Shown: positions 37,789 to 47,381 of the stretch, one piece after another | How positions within the stretch are numbered: position 1 is the stretch's first letter | Layout of the letters: each line of letters starts with the position of its first letter | Assembly (NCBI RefSeq): GCF_000255655.1 | Contig: NZ_JH636437.1 | Coordinates: 285,352-349,351, forward strand | Length of the DNA: 64,000 bases | Direction of reading: 5' to 3' | DNA from: Schlesneria paludicola DSM 18645 | GTDB taxonomy: Bacteria; Planctomycetota; Planctomycetia; Planctomycetales; Planctomycetaceae | Notes under the pieces: generated by a model | The model's database searches: none | What the model was told of the DNA's origin: nothing | What the model saw: only the letters and a program-made list of their open reading frames with translations | Position numbers and translations under genes: made by a program

Positions 37789-38275
37789 CCGATCAATAAC
37801 TTGGATAATCCATCCGCCTTCAACGCCAAATGCGTCGTGTGTTTACAACCGACCTGCAAAGCCGTCGGGGAACAGGTCACTCGATCTCAACAGCCACCAA
37901 TGACCGAGGAGAGAACCGTTACGCGTGGCAAATTGCTTACATTTCAACATCCATAGCGTATGTCGCAAATCGACCCTGGTCAATCGTGCGGGCAGAATCA
38001 GACAATTTCTTGTCGAAACGACGAAGAAATCGAACCTTGATCGAGCTCGAACGCGGATCACCGATCACAGCCCAAAGGAAAGGGGCAGGCACATTTTCCC
38101 GGTTCAATTGGAATTCACAATGCATCGACTAGAGTAACTCTTCCCTTTAACGCGGGAAAATGAGCGATTCCCCGCGGCCTGTGAACGGTGACCGAATGCG
38201 GTGTGAGCCAGCGGACTCCGTTCGCATATTCACAAAGTCTGGTTCCGGTTTCGAATGCAAACGATGAGGTCGGCG
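37789..38275. other. Intergenic region with a family B fragment
   Basis: These 487 bases lie between the divergent helicase and epimerase genes. No gene is supported. A half copy of repeat family B (GGGGCAGGCACATTTTCCCG followed by GTTCAA) lies at about 38076-38106. Confidence 0.5.
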
Positions 38276-39106
38276 ATGCGGCTGGGTTACAATACCAACG
38301 GGACGACAGGACATCGCTGGGATCAGGCCATCGAACTGATGGCCGAGTGTGGATACCGGTCCGTCGCGATTACCGTTGACCACCACTGCCTCGATCCGTT
38401 TTCAGAAAAACTTGCGAACGAACTGGATCGAATGCGTCGCTTGCTCGACCGCTTTCAAATGACGTCCGTCATCGAAACGGGGGCTCGCTTTTTGCTTGAT
38501 CCCTGCCACAAGCACGAACCGACGTTGGTCAGTCCCGCGGCCGATGCCCGGGCCGTTCGCGTCGATTTCCTCAGGCGCTGCATTCAGCTTGCGAAAGAGC
38601 TCAATTCGGACGCGGTGTCGTTCTGGGCTGGCATCCTGCGTGACGACGCCCCTGATCAGGTGGCGTATCAGCGTCTGGCCGATGGTTGCCAGGCGGTACT
38701 GGATACGGCGGTGGCGGCCGGGGTGCGCCTCGCCTTCGAACCGGAACCGGGGATGCTCGTTCAGACCTTTGACGATTACCGACGGCTGCTCGCGATGGTC
38801 GACGGACCCGGTTTCGGACTGGCCGTCGATATCGGGCACGTCCATTGTCTTGAGTCACAATCGATCTCGGCGGGGCTGAGCGAATGGCGGGATCGGCTGT
38901 ATACATTGCACATCGAAGACATGCATCGCGGCGTTCATGACCATTTGCGTTTCGGAGAAGGGACGATCGATTTTCCGCCCGTGTTCCGCACTCTGAAAGA
39001 GATCGGCTACACCGGCAGTGTGAATGTCGAACTGAGTCGCCACAGTCACGTGGCCCCCGAAGTCATGCGTGAATCCTTCGAGTTCCTTTCGCCGCTCGTT
39101 TCCTGA
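38276..39106 (+). CDS. Sugar phosphate isomerase/epimerase (TIM barrel)
   Basis: This is an AP-endonuclease-2/xylose-isomerase-like TIM barrel, 276 aa. Typical strand ends with putative metal ligands can be seen: MRLGYNTNG, YRSVAITVDHH, VRLAFEPEPGML, FGLAVDIGHVH, LYTLHIEDMHRGVHDHLRFG and GSVNVELSR. The Glu/Asp/His set (FEPEPG, DIGHVH, HIEDMH, NVELSR) fits a divalent-metal site. I chose the ATG at 38276 because GAGGT precedes it and the barrel starts there; two earlier ATGs exist. The substrate is unknown. It converges on the release-factor-like gene 6 bases away. Confidence 0.85.
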   Translation: MRLGYNTNGTTGHRWDQAIELMAECGYRSVAITVDHHCLDPFSEKLANELDRMRRLLDRFQMTSVIETGARFLLDPCHKHEPTLVSPAADARAVRVDFLRRCIQLAKELNSDAVSFWAGILRDDAPDQVAYQRLADGCQAVLDTAVAAGVRLAFEPEPGMLVQTFDDYRRLLAMVDGPGFGLAVDIGHVHCLESQSISAGLSEWRDRLYTLHIEDMHRGVHDHLRFGEGTIDFPPVFRTLKEIGYTGSVNVELSRHSHVAPEVMRESFEFLSPLVS

Positions 39107-39112
39107 CGAACC

Positions 39113-39628
39113 TTAATCCAATTTCGGCAGACCCAGCTTGCGCCGTTCTTCGTTCAGCCAGAGGAACGCGCGAGGTTCCTTCTTGAGAAACTTGATGAGC
39201 TGTGATGAGGTGCAGCTCAGTTGTTCGGCGCTGCCGGGCAGATGGCATTGCCGCGCATGAACGACATCCATTGCTTCGGCCAGCATCGTCGGATAGTCCT
39301 CGTGCTCGGCATTCACCCCGATTTTGCCCTCGTGGCATCGTGAACGCCAAAGCGGTGTCGGTGCGGCGTCTGCCAGGTGAGCGGTACGAACGTCGACGGC
39401 CAGATTCAGTCGCAAGCGTTTCACGGCGTTCCGATGATTGTCGAATTGGCTTCGTCGCTCGGCTGCCTGTCCTTCGATTCCGGTCGGCAGGTGACGGATG
39501 ACCACGGCGGATTCGGTCTTATTGCGATGCTGACCACCCGGTCCGCGTCGGCGTTCGTGGCGAATCTCACAATCGCGTAAGAGCAGTTCGACTGGCTGGG
39601 CGGCGGGGTGTGTGATTTGTTCAGTCAT
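39113..39628 (-). CDS. Stand-alone GGQ release-factor-like protein
   Basis: A 171-aa protein with the peptidyl-tRNA hydrolysis motif GGQ (residues 31-33, in RRRGPGGQHRNKTESAVVIR) of class I release factors. There is no codon-recognition domain, so it cannot read stop codons in the usual way. Bacterial ArfB and mitochondrial ICT1/MTRFR have this layout and rescue stalled ribosomes; a similar role is inferred. The C-terminal part (LIKFLKKEPRAFLWLNEERR) is basic and helical, as in rescue factors that enter the empty mRNA channel. The ATG at 39628 is chosen because an earlier ATG adds unrelated residues. Planctomycetes carry this protein commonly. Confidence 0.85.
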   Translation of the reverse strand: MTEQITHPAAQPVELLLRDCEIRHERRRGPGGQHRNKTESAVVIRHLPTGIEGQAAERRSQFDNHRNAVKRLRLNLAVDVRTAHLADAAPTPLWRSRCHEGKIGVNAEHEDYPTMLAEAMDVVHARQCHLPGSAEQLSCTSSQLIKFLKKEPRAFLWLNEERRKLGLPKLD

Positions 39629-39816
39629 CGGTTCAGCTTGTCGGCGATTGGCCAATCGGTCAACAGAATGAAAGCGAGCAGACATAGCTCCGTGACCGCA
39701 TCATACGATATAACGTCGCGAACCGTTCCATTCGGTCGCGGACTTCGCGCACGGTGATTGGGATTGAACGGGTTTGGCGTCGGATCTCTCAAGCTTCCCC
39801 GTGAATTGGCCGGACG

Positions 39817-41088
39817 ATGACACAACCTTGTACAACATTAGGAATGACACCCAGTTTTGGGTTTGGCGATCGAATCGGCCTGGCGACTCCAGGACATGTG
39901 GCGGCGATGAAAGAAGCCGGTGCAGGGATTGCGGGGATTTTCCCACAGCAGTCAATTCGTGAAATGACACGGACCTCGCGGACGCCGGCTCAGGTGATGG
40001 GCGATGCGATGCAGGCGGTTGAGGCCTGTGGTTGGGACGGCCCGGTGGGCGCCGATGCCGACCATTTGAAAACCCCCGCCGACGTCGATGCCACGTCGGC
40101 CGTCGGGTTCACGTTCTTCACCATCGATCCGTCGGGATACGTCGATCAGAAGGCCGATGATTACAGCGAGAATCTGGTCCGCGAAAAGTTCTCGGCTTTG
40201 ACGACGGAAGTCTCGTGGATTGATGGGTACAAAGGTCGCAACGTCACGCTGTCGACGGGAACCACATTCGAATTGACTGACGAGGCCTGTCTGCGTGCGG
40301 GCGTGAAGTACGGACGAGCCATCAATCAGGCGGTGGCATTGGCCGACTACATCCGCACGGTTCAGACCGCAGCGAATCGCGACTACGAAATTGAATTGAG
40401 CGTCGACGAAACCGATCAGCCGACGACGCTGGCCGAGCACTACATCATCGCGGATCAGTGTCTGTCGCGTGGGATGAAGCTGGTCAGCCTGGCGCCGCGA
40501 TTCATCGGGCATTTTGAAAAAGGCGTTGATTTCAAAGGCGATCTGGCTGCGCTCGATCGATCACTGGCTGATCACGCCGCGATTGCCAAGTCGCTGGGGC
40601 CTTATAAGCTGAGCCTTCATTCCGGGTCGGACAAGCTGTCGATGTACGCCTCTTTGGCGAAGGCCACGGGTGGATGCTTTCATGTCAAAACTGCCGGCAC
40701 CAGTTATCTGGAAGCACTGCGAGTCGTCGCGAAGCACGACGCCCCTCTCTTTCGTCGTTTGATCGACTTCGCGCGCGACCGCTACAACATCGATCGCGCG
40801 ACGTATCACGTCTCGGCCACCTTGCATTCGGCCCCGACGACGGCAGAGTGTCCGGTGATCAGCGAACTCGAAAAGCACTACCTTGAGTGCTGGAAGGGTG
40901 TTCCCGAAGGTCGCGGATTCACGAAACCCGGACGCCAGATCCTGCACTGCACGTTCGGTTCAACACTAACTGATCCGACGCTTGGAGCGGCAGTGAAAAG
41001 TCTGCTTGCCGCACACACGGAAAGTTATACCGCCGTCCTTCGCGAGCACTTCGTGCGGCACCTGCGAAGTTTGAAGGCCGGAATGTAA
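39817..41088 (+). CDS. uxaE: Tagaturonate epimerase family protein (UxaE-like)
   Basis: This 423-aa protein matches the UxaE family, described in Thermotoga, which epimerises tagaturonate to fructuronate in galacturonate breakdown. Family-like stretches include SFGFGDRIGLATPGHVAAMK near the N-terminus, GADADHLKT around residue 80, FFTIDPSGYVD around 105, YKLSLHSGSDKLSMY around 265 and FHVKTAGTSYLEALR around 290, with conserved Asp/His/Glu positions likely to bind a metal ion. I see no other uronate genes next to it, so the substrate may differ. The start at ATG 39817 is the first in frame. Confidence 0.8.
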   Translation: MTQPCTTLGMTPSFGFGDRIGLATPGHVAAMKEAGAGIAGIFPQQSIREMTRTSRTPAQVMGDAMQAVEACGWDGPVGADADHLKTPADVDATSAVGFTFFTIDPSGYVDQKADDYSENLVREKFSALTTEVSWIDGYKGRNVTLSTGTTFELTDEACLRAGVKYGRAINQAVALADYIRTVQTAANRDYEIELSVDETDQPTTLAEHYIIADQCLSRGMKLVSLAPRFIGHFEKGVDFKGDLAALDRSLADHAAIAKSLGPYKLSLHSGSDKLSMYASLAKATGGCFHVKTAGTSYLEALRVVAKHDAPLFRRLIDFARDRYNIDRATYHVSATLHSAPTTAECPVISELEKHYLECWKGVPEGRGFTKPGRQILHCTFGSTLTDPTLGAAVKSLLAAHTESYTAVLREHFVRHLRSLKAGM

Positions 41089-41117
41089 AGTCTGGTTCGT
41101 TCAGGGTGTTGACGTTT

Positions 41118-41251
41118 CCCTCGTAACCAAGCTCCCGCTGGGTAACGCGTCCGCCACCTCAGAAATGTGGACGACGGTTCCTGGCCACTTTCCGGCTCGA
41201 CGGCCGACAAGATCACAAGAGGCGTTACCCTGCAGGAGCTTGGTAACGAGG
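41118..41251. repeat. REPIN-like palindrome family A, copy 5
   Basis: The left hairpin CTCGTAACCAAGCTCCCGCT and the right end GGAGCTTGGTAACGAGG flank a core with CAGAAATGTGGACGACGGTT and CTGGCCAC. The core shares AGAAATGTG and GGCTCGAC with copy 7, which shows a conserved interior as well as conserved ends. Confidence 0.9.
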
Positions 41252-41288
41252 CGGCGAAACGAGGGAACGCGCCCCAACTGACCGGCTT

Positions 41289-41343
41289 GATTGAAACAAA
41301 GGGGGCTGGCTCCACCAGGTGCCTGTCCCCTTTGTTTCAATCA
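41289..41343. repeat. Palindromic repeat family B, compact copy
   Basis: TGATTGAAACAAAGGGGG and CCCCTTTGTTTCAATCA are inverted repeats around CTGGCTCCACCAGGTGCCTG. It is the most symmetric copy of the family in the window. Confidence 0.9.
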
Positions 41344-41384
41344 TGGGATTCACTGCGCGACGTTGTGGACGACCAGTACCCTCA

Positions 41385-42539
41385 TTACTTCGTGGACGAG
41401 GTCGTCGTCGTGGCCGGCGGGACGGCGATGCCCGAGTGATCACAGGCACGCATTTGGAACGTCCAAGCTTGAGCCCATTCTTCCGTCTGCTCGTTCTGGC
41501 AGATCTTCAGCAGGATTACGTTTGGTCCTGGTTTCAGGCGTGCTGTCACCTTGTACTGATCGAGAAACGTGCCGCGGTGATACTCGTCACGGGCGAAGAT
41601 CAGTTCGCCATTGACCCACAACTTCCAGGCGTTCGGCGTCCCTAGACGAAGTTCGATCTCGCGGGCCTTGTCGGCGACGAAGGTGGTTGTCGCGTACGTG
41701 ACAGCACCTTTATGAGGAGCCGTCTTTTTCGCGATGTCGAACGTGCCGTACTCGTCGTCCGTCGCAAATGGCTGCCATTCGACGTCACCTGATTTTCCGG
41801 GGTACTTGGCTTTGAGATCGCGTTCTTTTTCGGGCGGATAGACGGTGTCAAATCCCTTCAGGCCGACATTGTCAAAGGGGCCGATCAGGTGCCATTCGGT
41901 CAAAAAACCGAAATGCTTTTGCAAGTCGATCGTTTCGCCCAGTTCTCGTAATGGTTTGACGATCGCTTTCACTTGATCGTCGTCGCTCGCACCGCTCAGC
42001 GCTTCCTTCAGGAGTGCGATTTCCGCAGGTTTCTCATTTGCTTCATGCGCTTTCGTGGCCTGAGCGATCAGGCGGTCGATGGCATCTCGGCGGAATTCGG
42101 GGCAGGCGTCGTGCAGCATGCCGGGGATCAATCGATCGGAAGCCGACGCGTCGACTTTGACGAGCCATTCGTAGGCCAACCGCCGTGCGTCGGGAGCCTG
42201 CGCCGTGTCTTTGACGAGTTCTTCCAGTGCGGCGGCGGGCAGCTTTCCCGTCTTTTTCAGTTCGTGATCGGCGATTGTGTCGATTACGCCTCGCAGCCAG
42301 TTCACGGCCAGCGGGTTCGCGCCCTGGAAACTCTTGAGCAAGGTCGGAAGGGTCGTGGCGGGGGCTTGCGATAGCTCTTTGGCGGCCCGAATGGCGTCGG
42401 CGTGATTCTTGCCATCTTTGTCGACCGACTTGATCGCTCGAATATTGTCTTCGGTCGACGCAGATTGGGCCAAATTCGGAATTGCCAGCAGACCGACACC
42501 CATCAGGGCACCGCAAAGCATCTTGGCGAAACGTCGCAT
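41385..42539 (-). CDS. Secreted hypothetical protein with helical repeats and a sugar-binding-like domain
   Basis: A 384-aa exported protein with signal peptide (MRRFAKMLCGALMGVGLLAI...SAS). The first half is alpha-helical and repeat-like (LPTLLKSFQGANPLAVNWLRG). The second half is a beta-rich domain that begins with FLTEWHLIGPFDN and includes YATTTFVADKAREIELRLGT and WKLWVNGELIFARDEYHRGT, the pattern of galactose-binding/PA14-like domains seen in planctomycete glycosidases and DUF proteins. No catalytic motif is recognised. It may bind or sense polysaccharide in the periplasm; this is inference. Confidence 0.75.
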   Translation of the reverse strand: MRRFAKMLCGALMGVGLLAIPNLAQSASTEDNIRAIKSVDKDGKNHADAIRAAKELSQAPATTLPTLLKSFQGANPLAVNWLRGVIDTIADHELKKTGKLPAAALEELVKDTAQAPDARRLAYEWLVKVDASASDRLIPGMLHDACPEFRRDAIDRLIAQATKAHEANEKPAEIALLKEALSGASDDDQVKAIVKPLRELGETIDLQKHFGFLTEWHLIGPFDNVGLKGFDTVYPPEKERDLKAKYPGKSGDVEWQPFATDDEYGTFDIAKKTAPHKGAVTYATTTFVADKAREIELRLGTPNAWKLWVNGELIFARDEYHRGTFLDQYKVTARLKPGPNVILLKICQNEQTEEWAQAWTFQMRACDHSGIAVPPATTTTSSTK

Positions 42540-42826
42540 CAACAAGTCTCCTTCAGGTCAACCACGTCGTGAAATCAACCTGCGCTGCGGCCTCGGAATG
42601 GAAATGAGGGCATTCGAACGGCTCGCTTCCTTTCGCGACTTTGAAACGGAATGGCCGCGTCGAATTTTAGCACGGGACTGACAGAAATGACCATTCAACG
42701 CGAAAACGTTACGATGATCTCTCCTGTTTTGAATTGGCTGCAGTTGTGAGCGGTGGGTCAATCGCCCGGTGTACCGCAGTGGCCTTCCTTAACGGTGTTC
42801 ATCGCCATTTGTTCCCGAGGTCGTTT

Positions 42827-43657
42827 ATGAAGTTCGCGATTTGCCACGAATTGTTTGAGAACTGGGATTGGAAGCGGCAATGTGAATTCATTGCCGAGCT
42901 GGGATATACGGGAATCGAGCTGGCTCCGTTTACGCAGGCCCCGCGTATCACCGATGTCTCTGGCGAGCGACGTCGGGAACTGCGGGCTCAGGCGGAAGAT
43001 TACGGACTACAGATTTGCGGTCTGCACTGGCTGCTGGCAAAGACCGAAGGCCTGCATCTCACCACGAACGATAAGGCCACGCGGGATGCGACGGCGAAAT
43101 ATCTGATCGCTCTGGGGCAGGCCTGTGCGGATTTTGGAGGCACCTTCATGGTGTTCGGATCACCCGCGCAGCGGAACCTGCAGCCTGGCGTCACGCGTGA
43201 ACAGGCGTATGAGAACGCTGCGGAAGTGTTCCGAACCGCACTGCCGGCCTTCGCGGATCGTGGCGTCAAAATCGCCATGGAACCGCTGACGCCATTGGAA
43301 ACAAATTTCGTCAATACCTGCGGCGAAGCGGTCGAATTGATCGAACGCGTCGGGCACCCGAACTTTGTGCTGCATCAAGATGTCAAAGCGATGCTCAGTG
43401 AACCGACGCCGATTCCAGAACTAATCAAGAAGTACGCGCCGATCACCGGCCATTTTCACGTGAACGACGACAATCTGCTCGGGCCTGGAATGGGCCGCAC
43501 CGATTATCATCCGATCGTAAAGGCCCTGCTGGAAACCAACTATTCCGGCTGGGTCAGCGTGGAAGTGTTCGACTACAAGCCGGGTGCGGAATTGATCGCA
43601 CGGGAAAGTATCAACTACATGCGTCGTATTCTGGACGAAGTCAGCCGAGGCGAGTGA
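42827..43657 (+). CDS. Sugar phosphate isomerase/epimerase (TIM barrel)
   Basis: This is a xylose-isomerase-like TIM barrel, 276 aa, unrelated in detail to the one at 38276. Putative metal-ligand strand ends are KFAICHELFENW, YTGIELAPFTQAP, ICGLHWLL, VKIAMEPLTPLETNF, FVLHQDVKAML, TGHFHVNDDNLLGPGMGRTD and WVSVEVFDYKPGAE. The Glu, Asp, His and Glu at those ends form the usual divalent-metal set. ATG 42827 has GAGG 6 bases upstream. The stop codon touches the possible first GTG of aroB, so the two genes are probably cotranscribed. Substrate unknown. Confidence 0.87.
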   Translation: MKFAICHELFENWDWKRQCEFIAELGYTGIELAPFTQAPRITDVSGERRRELRAQAEDYGLQICGLHWLLAKTEGLHLTTNDKATRDATAKYLIALGQACADFGGTFMVFGSPAQRNLQPGVTREQAYENAAEVFRTALPAFADRGVKIAMEPLTPLETNFVNTCGEAVELIERVGHPNFVLHQDVKAMLSEPTPIPELIKKYAPITGHFHVNDDNLLGPGMGRTDYHPIVKALLETNYSGWVSVEVFDYKPGAELIARESINYMRRILDEVSRGE

Positions 43658-43674
43658 CAAAGAGGACCATTGTC

Positions 43675-44859
43675 GTGAATCAGAACAACGACGCGATCCA
43701 GGTGGATCTCGGACCGCGCAGCTACGAGATCCCGATCGTCAGTCATCAGCTGGCCGATTGCGCCAAGACCTTCTACGACTGGTGGTACGTTCGCGACGGC
43801 ATGTCGTCGGCATTCTGCAGCGAGCGGCCACCGCTGGGGAGCGCCTGGACCCAAGAGAAGCGTCGCGTCGATCCTCCGTTTGCCCTGCTGATCACCGATG
43901 CCAATGTGGCGGAACTGCATGGGAAGACGGTCCAGAAGGCTCTGATTGCGGCAGGGTGGCGCTGCGAAACAGAGATTCTTCCGGCCGGGGAAACGTCCAA
44001 ATCGTTAGAGAAGATTTCGCAAGTCTATAACCGCCTGATCGACCTGAATGCCGATCGTCGCACCGTGATCGTGGCGGTCGGCGGCGGTGTCGTCGGCGAT
44101 GCCGCGGGCTTCGTTGCAGCGACGTACATGCGGGGTCTGCCGTTTATTCAGGTCCCGACGACGTTGTTGTCGGCCGTTGACAGCTCTGTCGGTGGAAAGA
44201 CAGGAGTCAATCACACGAAGGCCAAAAACATGATCGGGGCCTTCTATCAGCCGATCGGCGTCTTCATCGATACCACCACGATGGAATCGCTGCCGGATCG
44301 GGAATACCGCGCGGGACTGGCCGAAGTCGTCAAATATGGCGTAATCCTTGATGCCGGCTTTTTCGCGTATCTCGAACAGAACGTCGAGGCGATCAACGCG
44401 CGTCAGCCTGATGCCGTTCGACACATGATTGCCCGAAGTTGTCGCCTGAAAGCGGATGTTGTGGAACAGGACGAGCATGAAAAAACGGGGCTGCGCGCGT
44501 CGCTGAATTATGGCCACACGTTCGGTCACGCGTTCGAAGCGCTGGCGGGATATGGTGAACTGCTGCATGGTGAGGCCGTCGCGATCGGCATGATCTACGC
44601 CAGCCGACTTGCGGAACGTCGCGGCCTGATCGACGCGAGCGTCACTCAGCGGCAGATCGCACTGCTAAAGGCGTTGCATCTTCCGACTCAGCTTCCGTGT
44701 GCGATCCATTTCGGCACGGAAGAAATCCTGGGGCGAATGCGACTCGACAAAAAATCGGTCTCTGGCCGCCTGCGATTCATCCTGCCATCGGAAATCGGAA
44801 AAGTTCAGGTGTATGCCGATATTCCGGAATCTGATGTCAAATTGGTGCTGGAATCGTGA
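43675..44859 (+). CDS. aroB: 3-dehydroquinate synthase
   Basis: This is the second enzyme of the shikimate pathway; it converts DAHP to 3-dehydroquinate with NAD and a divalent metal. Motifs are GGGVVGDAAGFVAATYMRG, PTTLLSAVDSSVGGKTGVN, and the metal ligands Glu (LAEVVKYG), His (NYGHTFGH) and His (LLHGEAVAIG) at about residues 217, 281 and 298. The N-terminal Rossmann part carries an unusual insert of about 20-25 residues (near KTFYDWWYVRDGMSSAFCSE). The GTG at 43675 has GAGGA 8 bases upstream; an earlier GTG at 43654 overlaps the preceding stop. The linked epimerase gene has no known role in this pathway. Confidence 0.93.
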   Translation: MNQNNDAIQVDLGPRSYEIPIVSHQLADCAKTFYDWWYVRDGMSSAFCSERPPLGSAWTQEKRRVDPPFALLITDANVAELHGKTVQKALIAAGWRCETEILPAGETSKSLEKISQVYNRLIDLNADRRTVIVAVGGGVVGDAAGFVAATYMRGLPFIQVPTTLLSAVDSSVGGKTGVNHTKAKNMIGAFYQPIGVFIDTTTMESLPDREYRAGLAEVVKYGVILDAGFFAYLEQNVEAINARQPDAVRHMIARSCRLKADVVEQDEHEKTGLRASLNYGHTFGHAFEALAGYGELLHGEAVAIGMIYASRLAERRGLIDASVTQRQIALLKALHLPTQLPCAIHFGTEEILGRMRLDKKSVSGRLRFILPSEIGKVQVYADIPESDVKLVLES

Positions 44860-45014
44860 ACTATAAGCAGCGCCAGCAGATACGATGAACATGCTGCTCG
44901 GCCCGATCCGGTAGTTTTCTTCGGGACGGCTGCATAAACTACGAACTGGACGGGCCGCTGGCGGCATGCGTCTGCGTTCAACGAAAACCATTCGACTTCT
45001 ACAAGGCTTCTCGC

Positions 45015-46433
45015 ATGTCCGGGAAGGACAATACCCCGGTCGATCTTTCCGGGACTTCGATTCGTGTTCTGATCGTCGACGACGATGAGGCCCACGCACA
45101 GGCGGTGGCCGAATCGTTGCAACGGGTCGGTTACGACTGCACCGTCGCTGCGTCGGGAAAGCGGGCGGTCGCACTGATCGAAAGTCAGACCTATGACGTC
45201 GTCGTGACTGATCTGATGATGGACGAGGTCGACGGACTTGAGATCCTGCGCAAGTCGAAAGAAGAACTTCCCGATGCGGAAGTGATTTTGCTGACCGGGC
45301 ACGCCTCGATCAAAACGGCGGTGTCGGCCGGACAGCATGGTGTACACACCTACCTGACCAAGCCGCTCGACATCACAGAACTTCGTCACGCGGTCGAAAA
45401 AGCCTCCAGCCGTGTCCGCCTGCTGCGGAACAACGCCGAACTGAGCCGTCGGCTCGACGAGAAATTCGGTTACGAAGGGGTGATCGGCAACAGTCCGGCG
45501 ATGCATCGCGTGATGGAGAAATTACGTAGCGTCGCACCGACGGACAGCACCGTGTTGATCCTCGGGGAAAGCGGAACAGGCAAAGAACTGGCCGCCCGGG
45601 CGCTCCACCAAAACAGCGAACGAAAAAATAAGCCGTTCGTTCCGCTGAATATTTCCGCCCTTCCAGAAAGCCTGCTCGAAGGTGAACTGTTTGGACACGA
45701 GCCAGGCGCCTTCACCGGCGCGGTCGGTCGCCGCATCGGAAAGTTCGAGCATGCGAACGGGGGCACGCTGTTTCTCGACGAAGTCGGCGAAATGCCAATG
45801 CCGACGCAGATCAAACTGCTACGAGTGCTCGAAGACCGCAAGCTGTCTCGTATCGGCATGAACGAAGAAATGGACGTCAACGTCCGCGTCGTCGCTGCCA
45901 CGAACGCCGACATGCAAGAGGGGATCCGCAAAGGAACCTTTCGTAAGGACCTGTACTTTCGTCTGGCCGTGGTCACAATCGAATTGCCTCCGCTTCGTGA
46001 ACGACGCAGCGATATTCCGCTGCTGATGGATTCGTTCCTGAAGCAGCTGTCCACAAAGAACCATCGGCCCATTCCCATCATCACGCGCCAGGCACAACAA
46101 GCTCTGATTGCCTACGATTGGCCTGGCAACGTCCGTGAACTGCGAAACACGATGGAAGGGATGATGATCCTCGATCGCGATGGTCGACTTGATGTCGACG
46201 ATCTCCCACCTGATATCGCCCCTGTCGGACCGGGTGCCGAGAACAACGACGGTCAGGCGATTCTCCTGGGGGCTGATTCGCTCGTGGGGCGACCGCTGGT
46301 TGAGGTGGAAAAGTACTACATTCAACGTGCACTCGAGCTGACCGGCGGCAAACGGGAAGAAGCCGCGCATCTGCTCGAAATCGGCGAGCGGACAATGTAT
46401 CGCAAGATCAAGGAATACGACATTAAGGGATGA
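45015..46433 (+). CDS. NtrC-family sigma-54-dependent response regulator
   Basis: A 472-aa transcription activator with three parts: receiver domain (acidic pocket DDD at 22-24, phosphoacceptor Asp66 in VVVTDLMMD, Lys116 in LTKPLD); AAA+ domain (Walker A GESGTGKE at 184-191, the sigma-54-contacting GAFTGA at 231-236, Walker [14 protein letters not shown], arginine-finger region [12 protein letters not shown]); and a FIS-type helix-turn-helix ([20 protein letters not shown]). Every motif needed for RpoN activation is present. No histidine kinase is adjacent, so it is an orphan response regulator here. It could in principle act on sigma-54 promoters elsewhere, such as the candidate before the pilin-like genes. 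Confidence 0.95.
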   Translation: MSGKDNTPVDLSGTSIRVLIVDDDEAHAQAVAESLQRVGYDCTVAASGKRAVALIESQTYDVVVTDLMMDEVDGLEILRKSKEELPDAEVILLTGHASIKTAVSAGQHGVHTYLTKPLDITELRHAVEKASSRVRLLRNNAELSRRLDEKFGYEGVIGNSPAMHRVMEKLRSVAPTDSTVLILGESGTGKELAARALHQNSERKNKPFVPLNISALPESLLEGELFGHEPGAFTGAVGRRIGKFEHANGGTLFLDEVGEMPMPTQIKLLRVLEDRKLSRIGMNEEMDVNVRVVAATNADMQEGIRKGTFRKDLYFRLAVVTIELPPLRERRSDIPLLMDSFLKQLSTKNHRPIPIITRQAQQALIAYDWPGNVRELRNTMEGMMILDRDGRLDVDDLPPDIAPVGPGAENNDGQAILLGADSLVGRPLVEVEKYYIQRALELTGGKREEAAHLLEIGERTMYRKIKEYDIKG

Positions 46434-46577
46434 CGGCCTGCATCGCCTGACCCCATCGAAGGAGGTTTGCACCGTTTCCTTCGCGATGACGCGGCGATGC
46501 CGGTTGCGAATCCGTTCCGCCACGGTGCTTCTTGCTTCCTTTTCGATTGGCTCTTATTTCGACGGAGTTTGTTTAAC

Positions 46578-47375
46578 GTGGAGTCGCCTGCTTCTTTGAC
46601 GCCGTCACTTCGGTTCACCCCCGACGAGTTGGATCGCTTCTGGCAAGGGGGATTTCTGGTCGTTCGCAATCTGGCGAGTCCCGAAGATATTGCACAGATG
46701 CGGCAGATCACCGAGAACGGCGTCCGCGATCGAATTGAACCGCTCGAGTATGAAGCCGAGCTCTCCTATCCCGGCGCACCGGTGTCGAAAGACGCGGAAG
46801 GCGGACACACCATTCGTCGCCTGAAGCAGGCTCACAGTCGCGGATTTCTGTTCACCGAATGGATGTTGCGGCCGCCGGTGATGAACCGTCTGCAGCAGTT
46901 GCTGGGGCAGCGGATTGTTTGTCCGCTGGCTCATCACAACTGCATCATGACCAAGCAACCCAAGTACAGCAGCGAAACCGGCTGGCACCAGGACATTCGC
47001 TATTGGTCGTTCCAACGGCCCGAACTGATCAACGCGTGGATTGCTCTGGGAAGTGAACGTCCCGAGAATGGCTGCTTGCAGGTCATTCCCGGCTCTCACC
47101 GGCTCGTTCTTGATCCCAGCCGTCTCGACGAGGCGCTCTTTTTCCGTAGCGATCTGCCCGAGAATCAGAATCTGATCGATTCGAAGCAGTTCGTTTCGCT
47201 GAACCCCGGTGACGTCCTCTTCTTTCATTGCCGGACGTTGCATTCTGCCAGCCGCAATACGACCAACGAGACAAAGTACTCGGCCGTCTTCACGTTTCGT
47301 GCGGCCGACAATCCTCCCGTCGTTGGAACGCGTTCGGCCGCATTGCCGGAGCTGCTGCTGACGCCTGGAATTTAG
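46578..47375 (+). CDS. Phytanoyl-CoA dioxygenase (PhyH) family protein
   Basis: This is an Fe(II)/2-oxoglutarate-dependent oxygenase, 265 aa from the GTG at 46578, chosen because GGAG lies about 9 bases upstream and the family fold begins just after it. The iron triad is visible: HQD in TGWHQDIRYW (His137 and Asp139) and a distal His in FHCRTLHSASRN (His222), followed by the 2-oxoglutarate-binding Arg in VFTFR. The stretch NGCLQVIPGSHR is the family signature. Substrate is unknown; bacterial members hydroxylate very different small molecules. It converges with the membrane protein gene only 7 bases away. Confidence 0.88.
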   Translation: MESPASLTPSLRFTPDELDRFWQGGFLVVRNLASPEDIAQMRQITENGVRDRIEPLEYEAELSYPGAPVSKDAEGGHTIRRLKQAHSRGFLFTEWMLRPPVMNRLQQLLGQRIVCPLAHHNCIMTKQPKYSSETGWHQDIRYWSFQRPELINAWIALGSERPENGCLQVIPGSHRLVLDPSRLDEALFFRSDLPENQNLIDSKQFVSLNPGDVLFFHCRTLHSASRNTTNETKYSAVFTFRAADNPPVVGTRSAALPELLLTPGI

Positions 47376-47381
47376 TTGGAG

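Larger units (their letters stand above)
41089..41384. other. Intergenic region made of two repeats
   Basis: Almost the whole 296-base gap between convergent genes is occupied by a family A element and a compact family B element, both listed separately. Confidence 0.7.
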
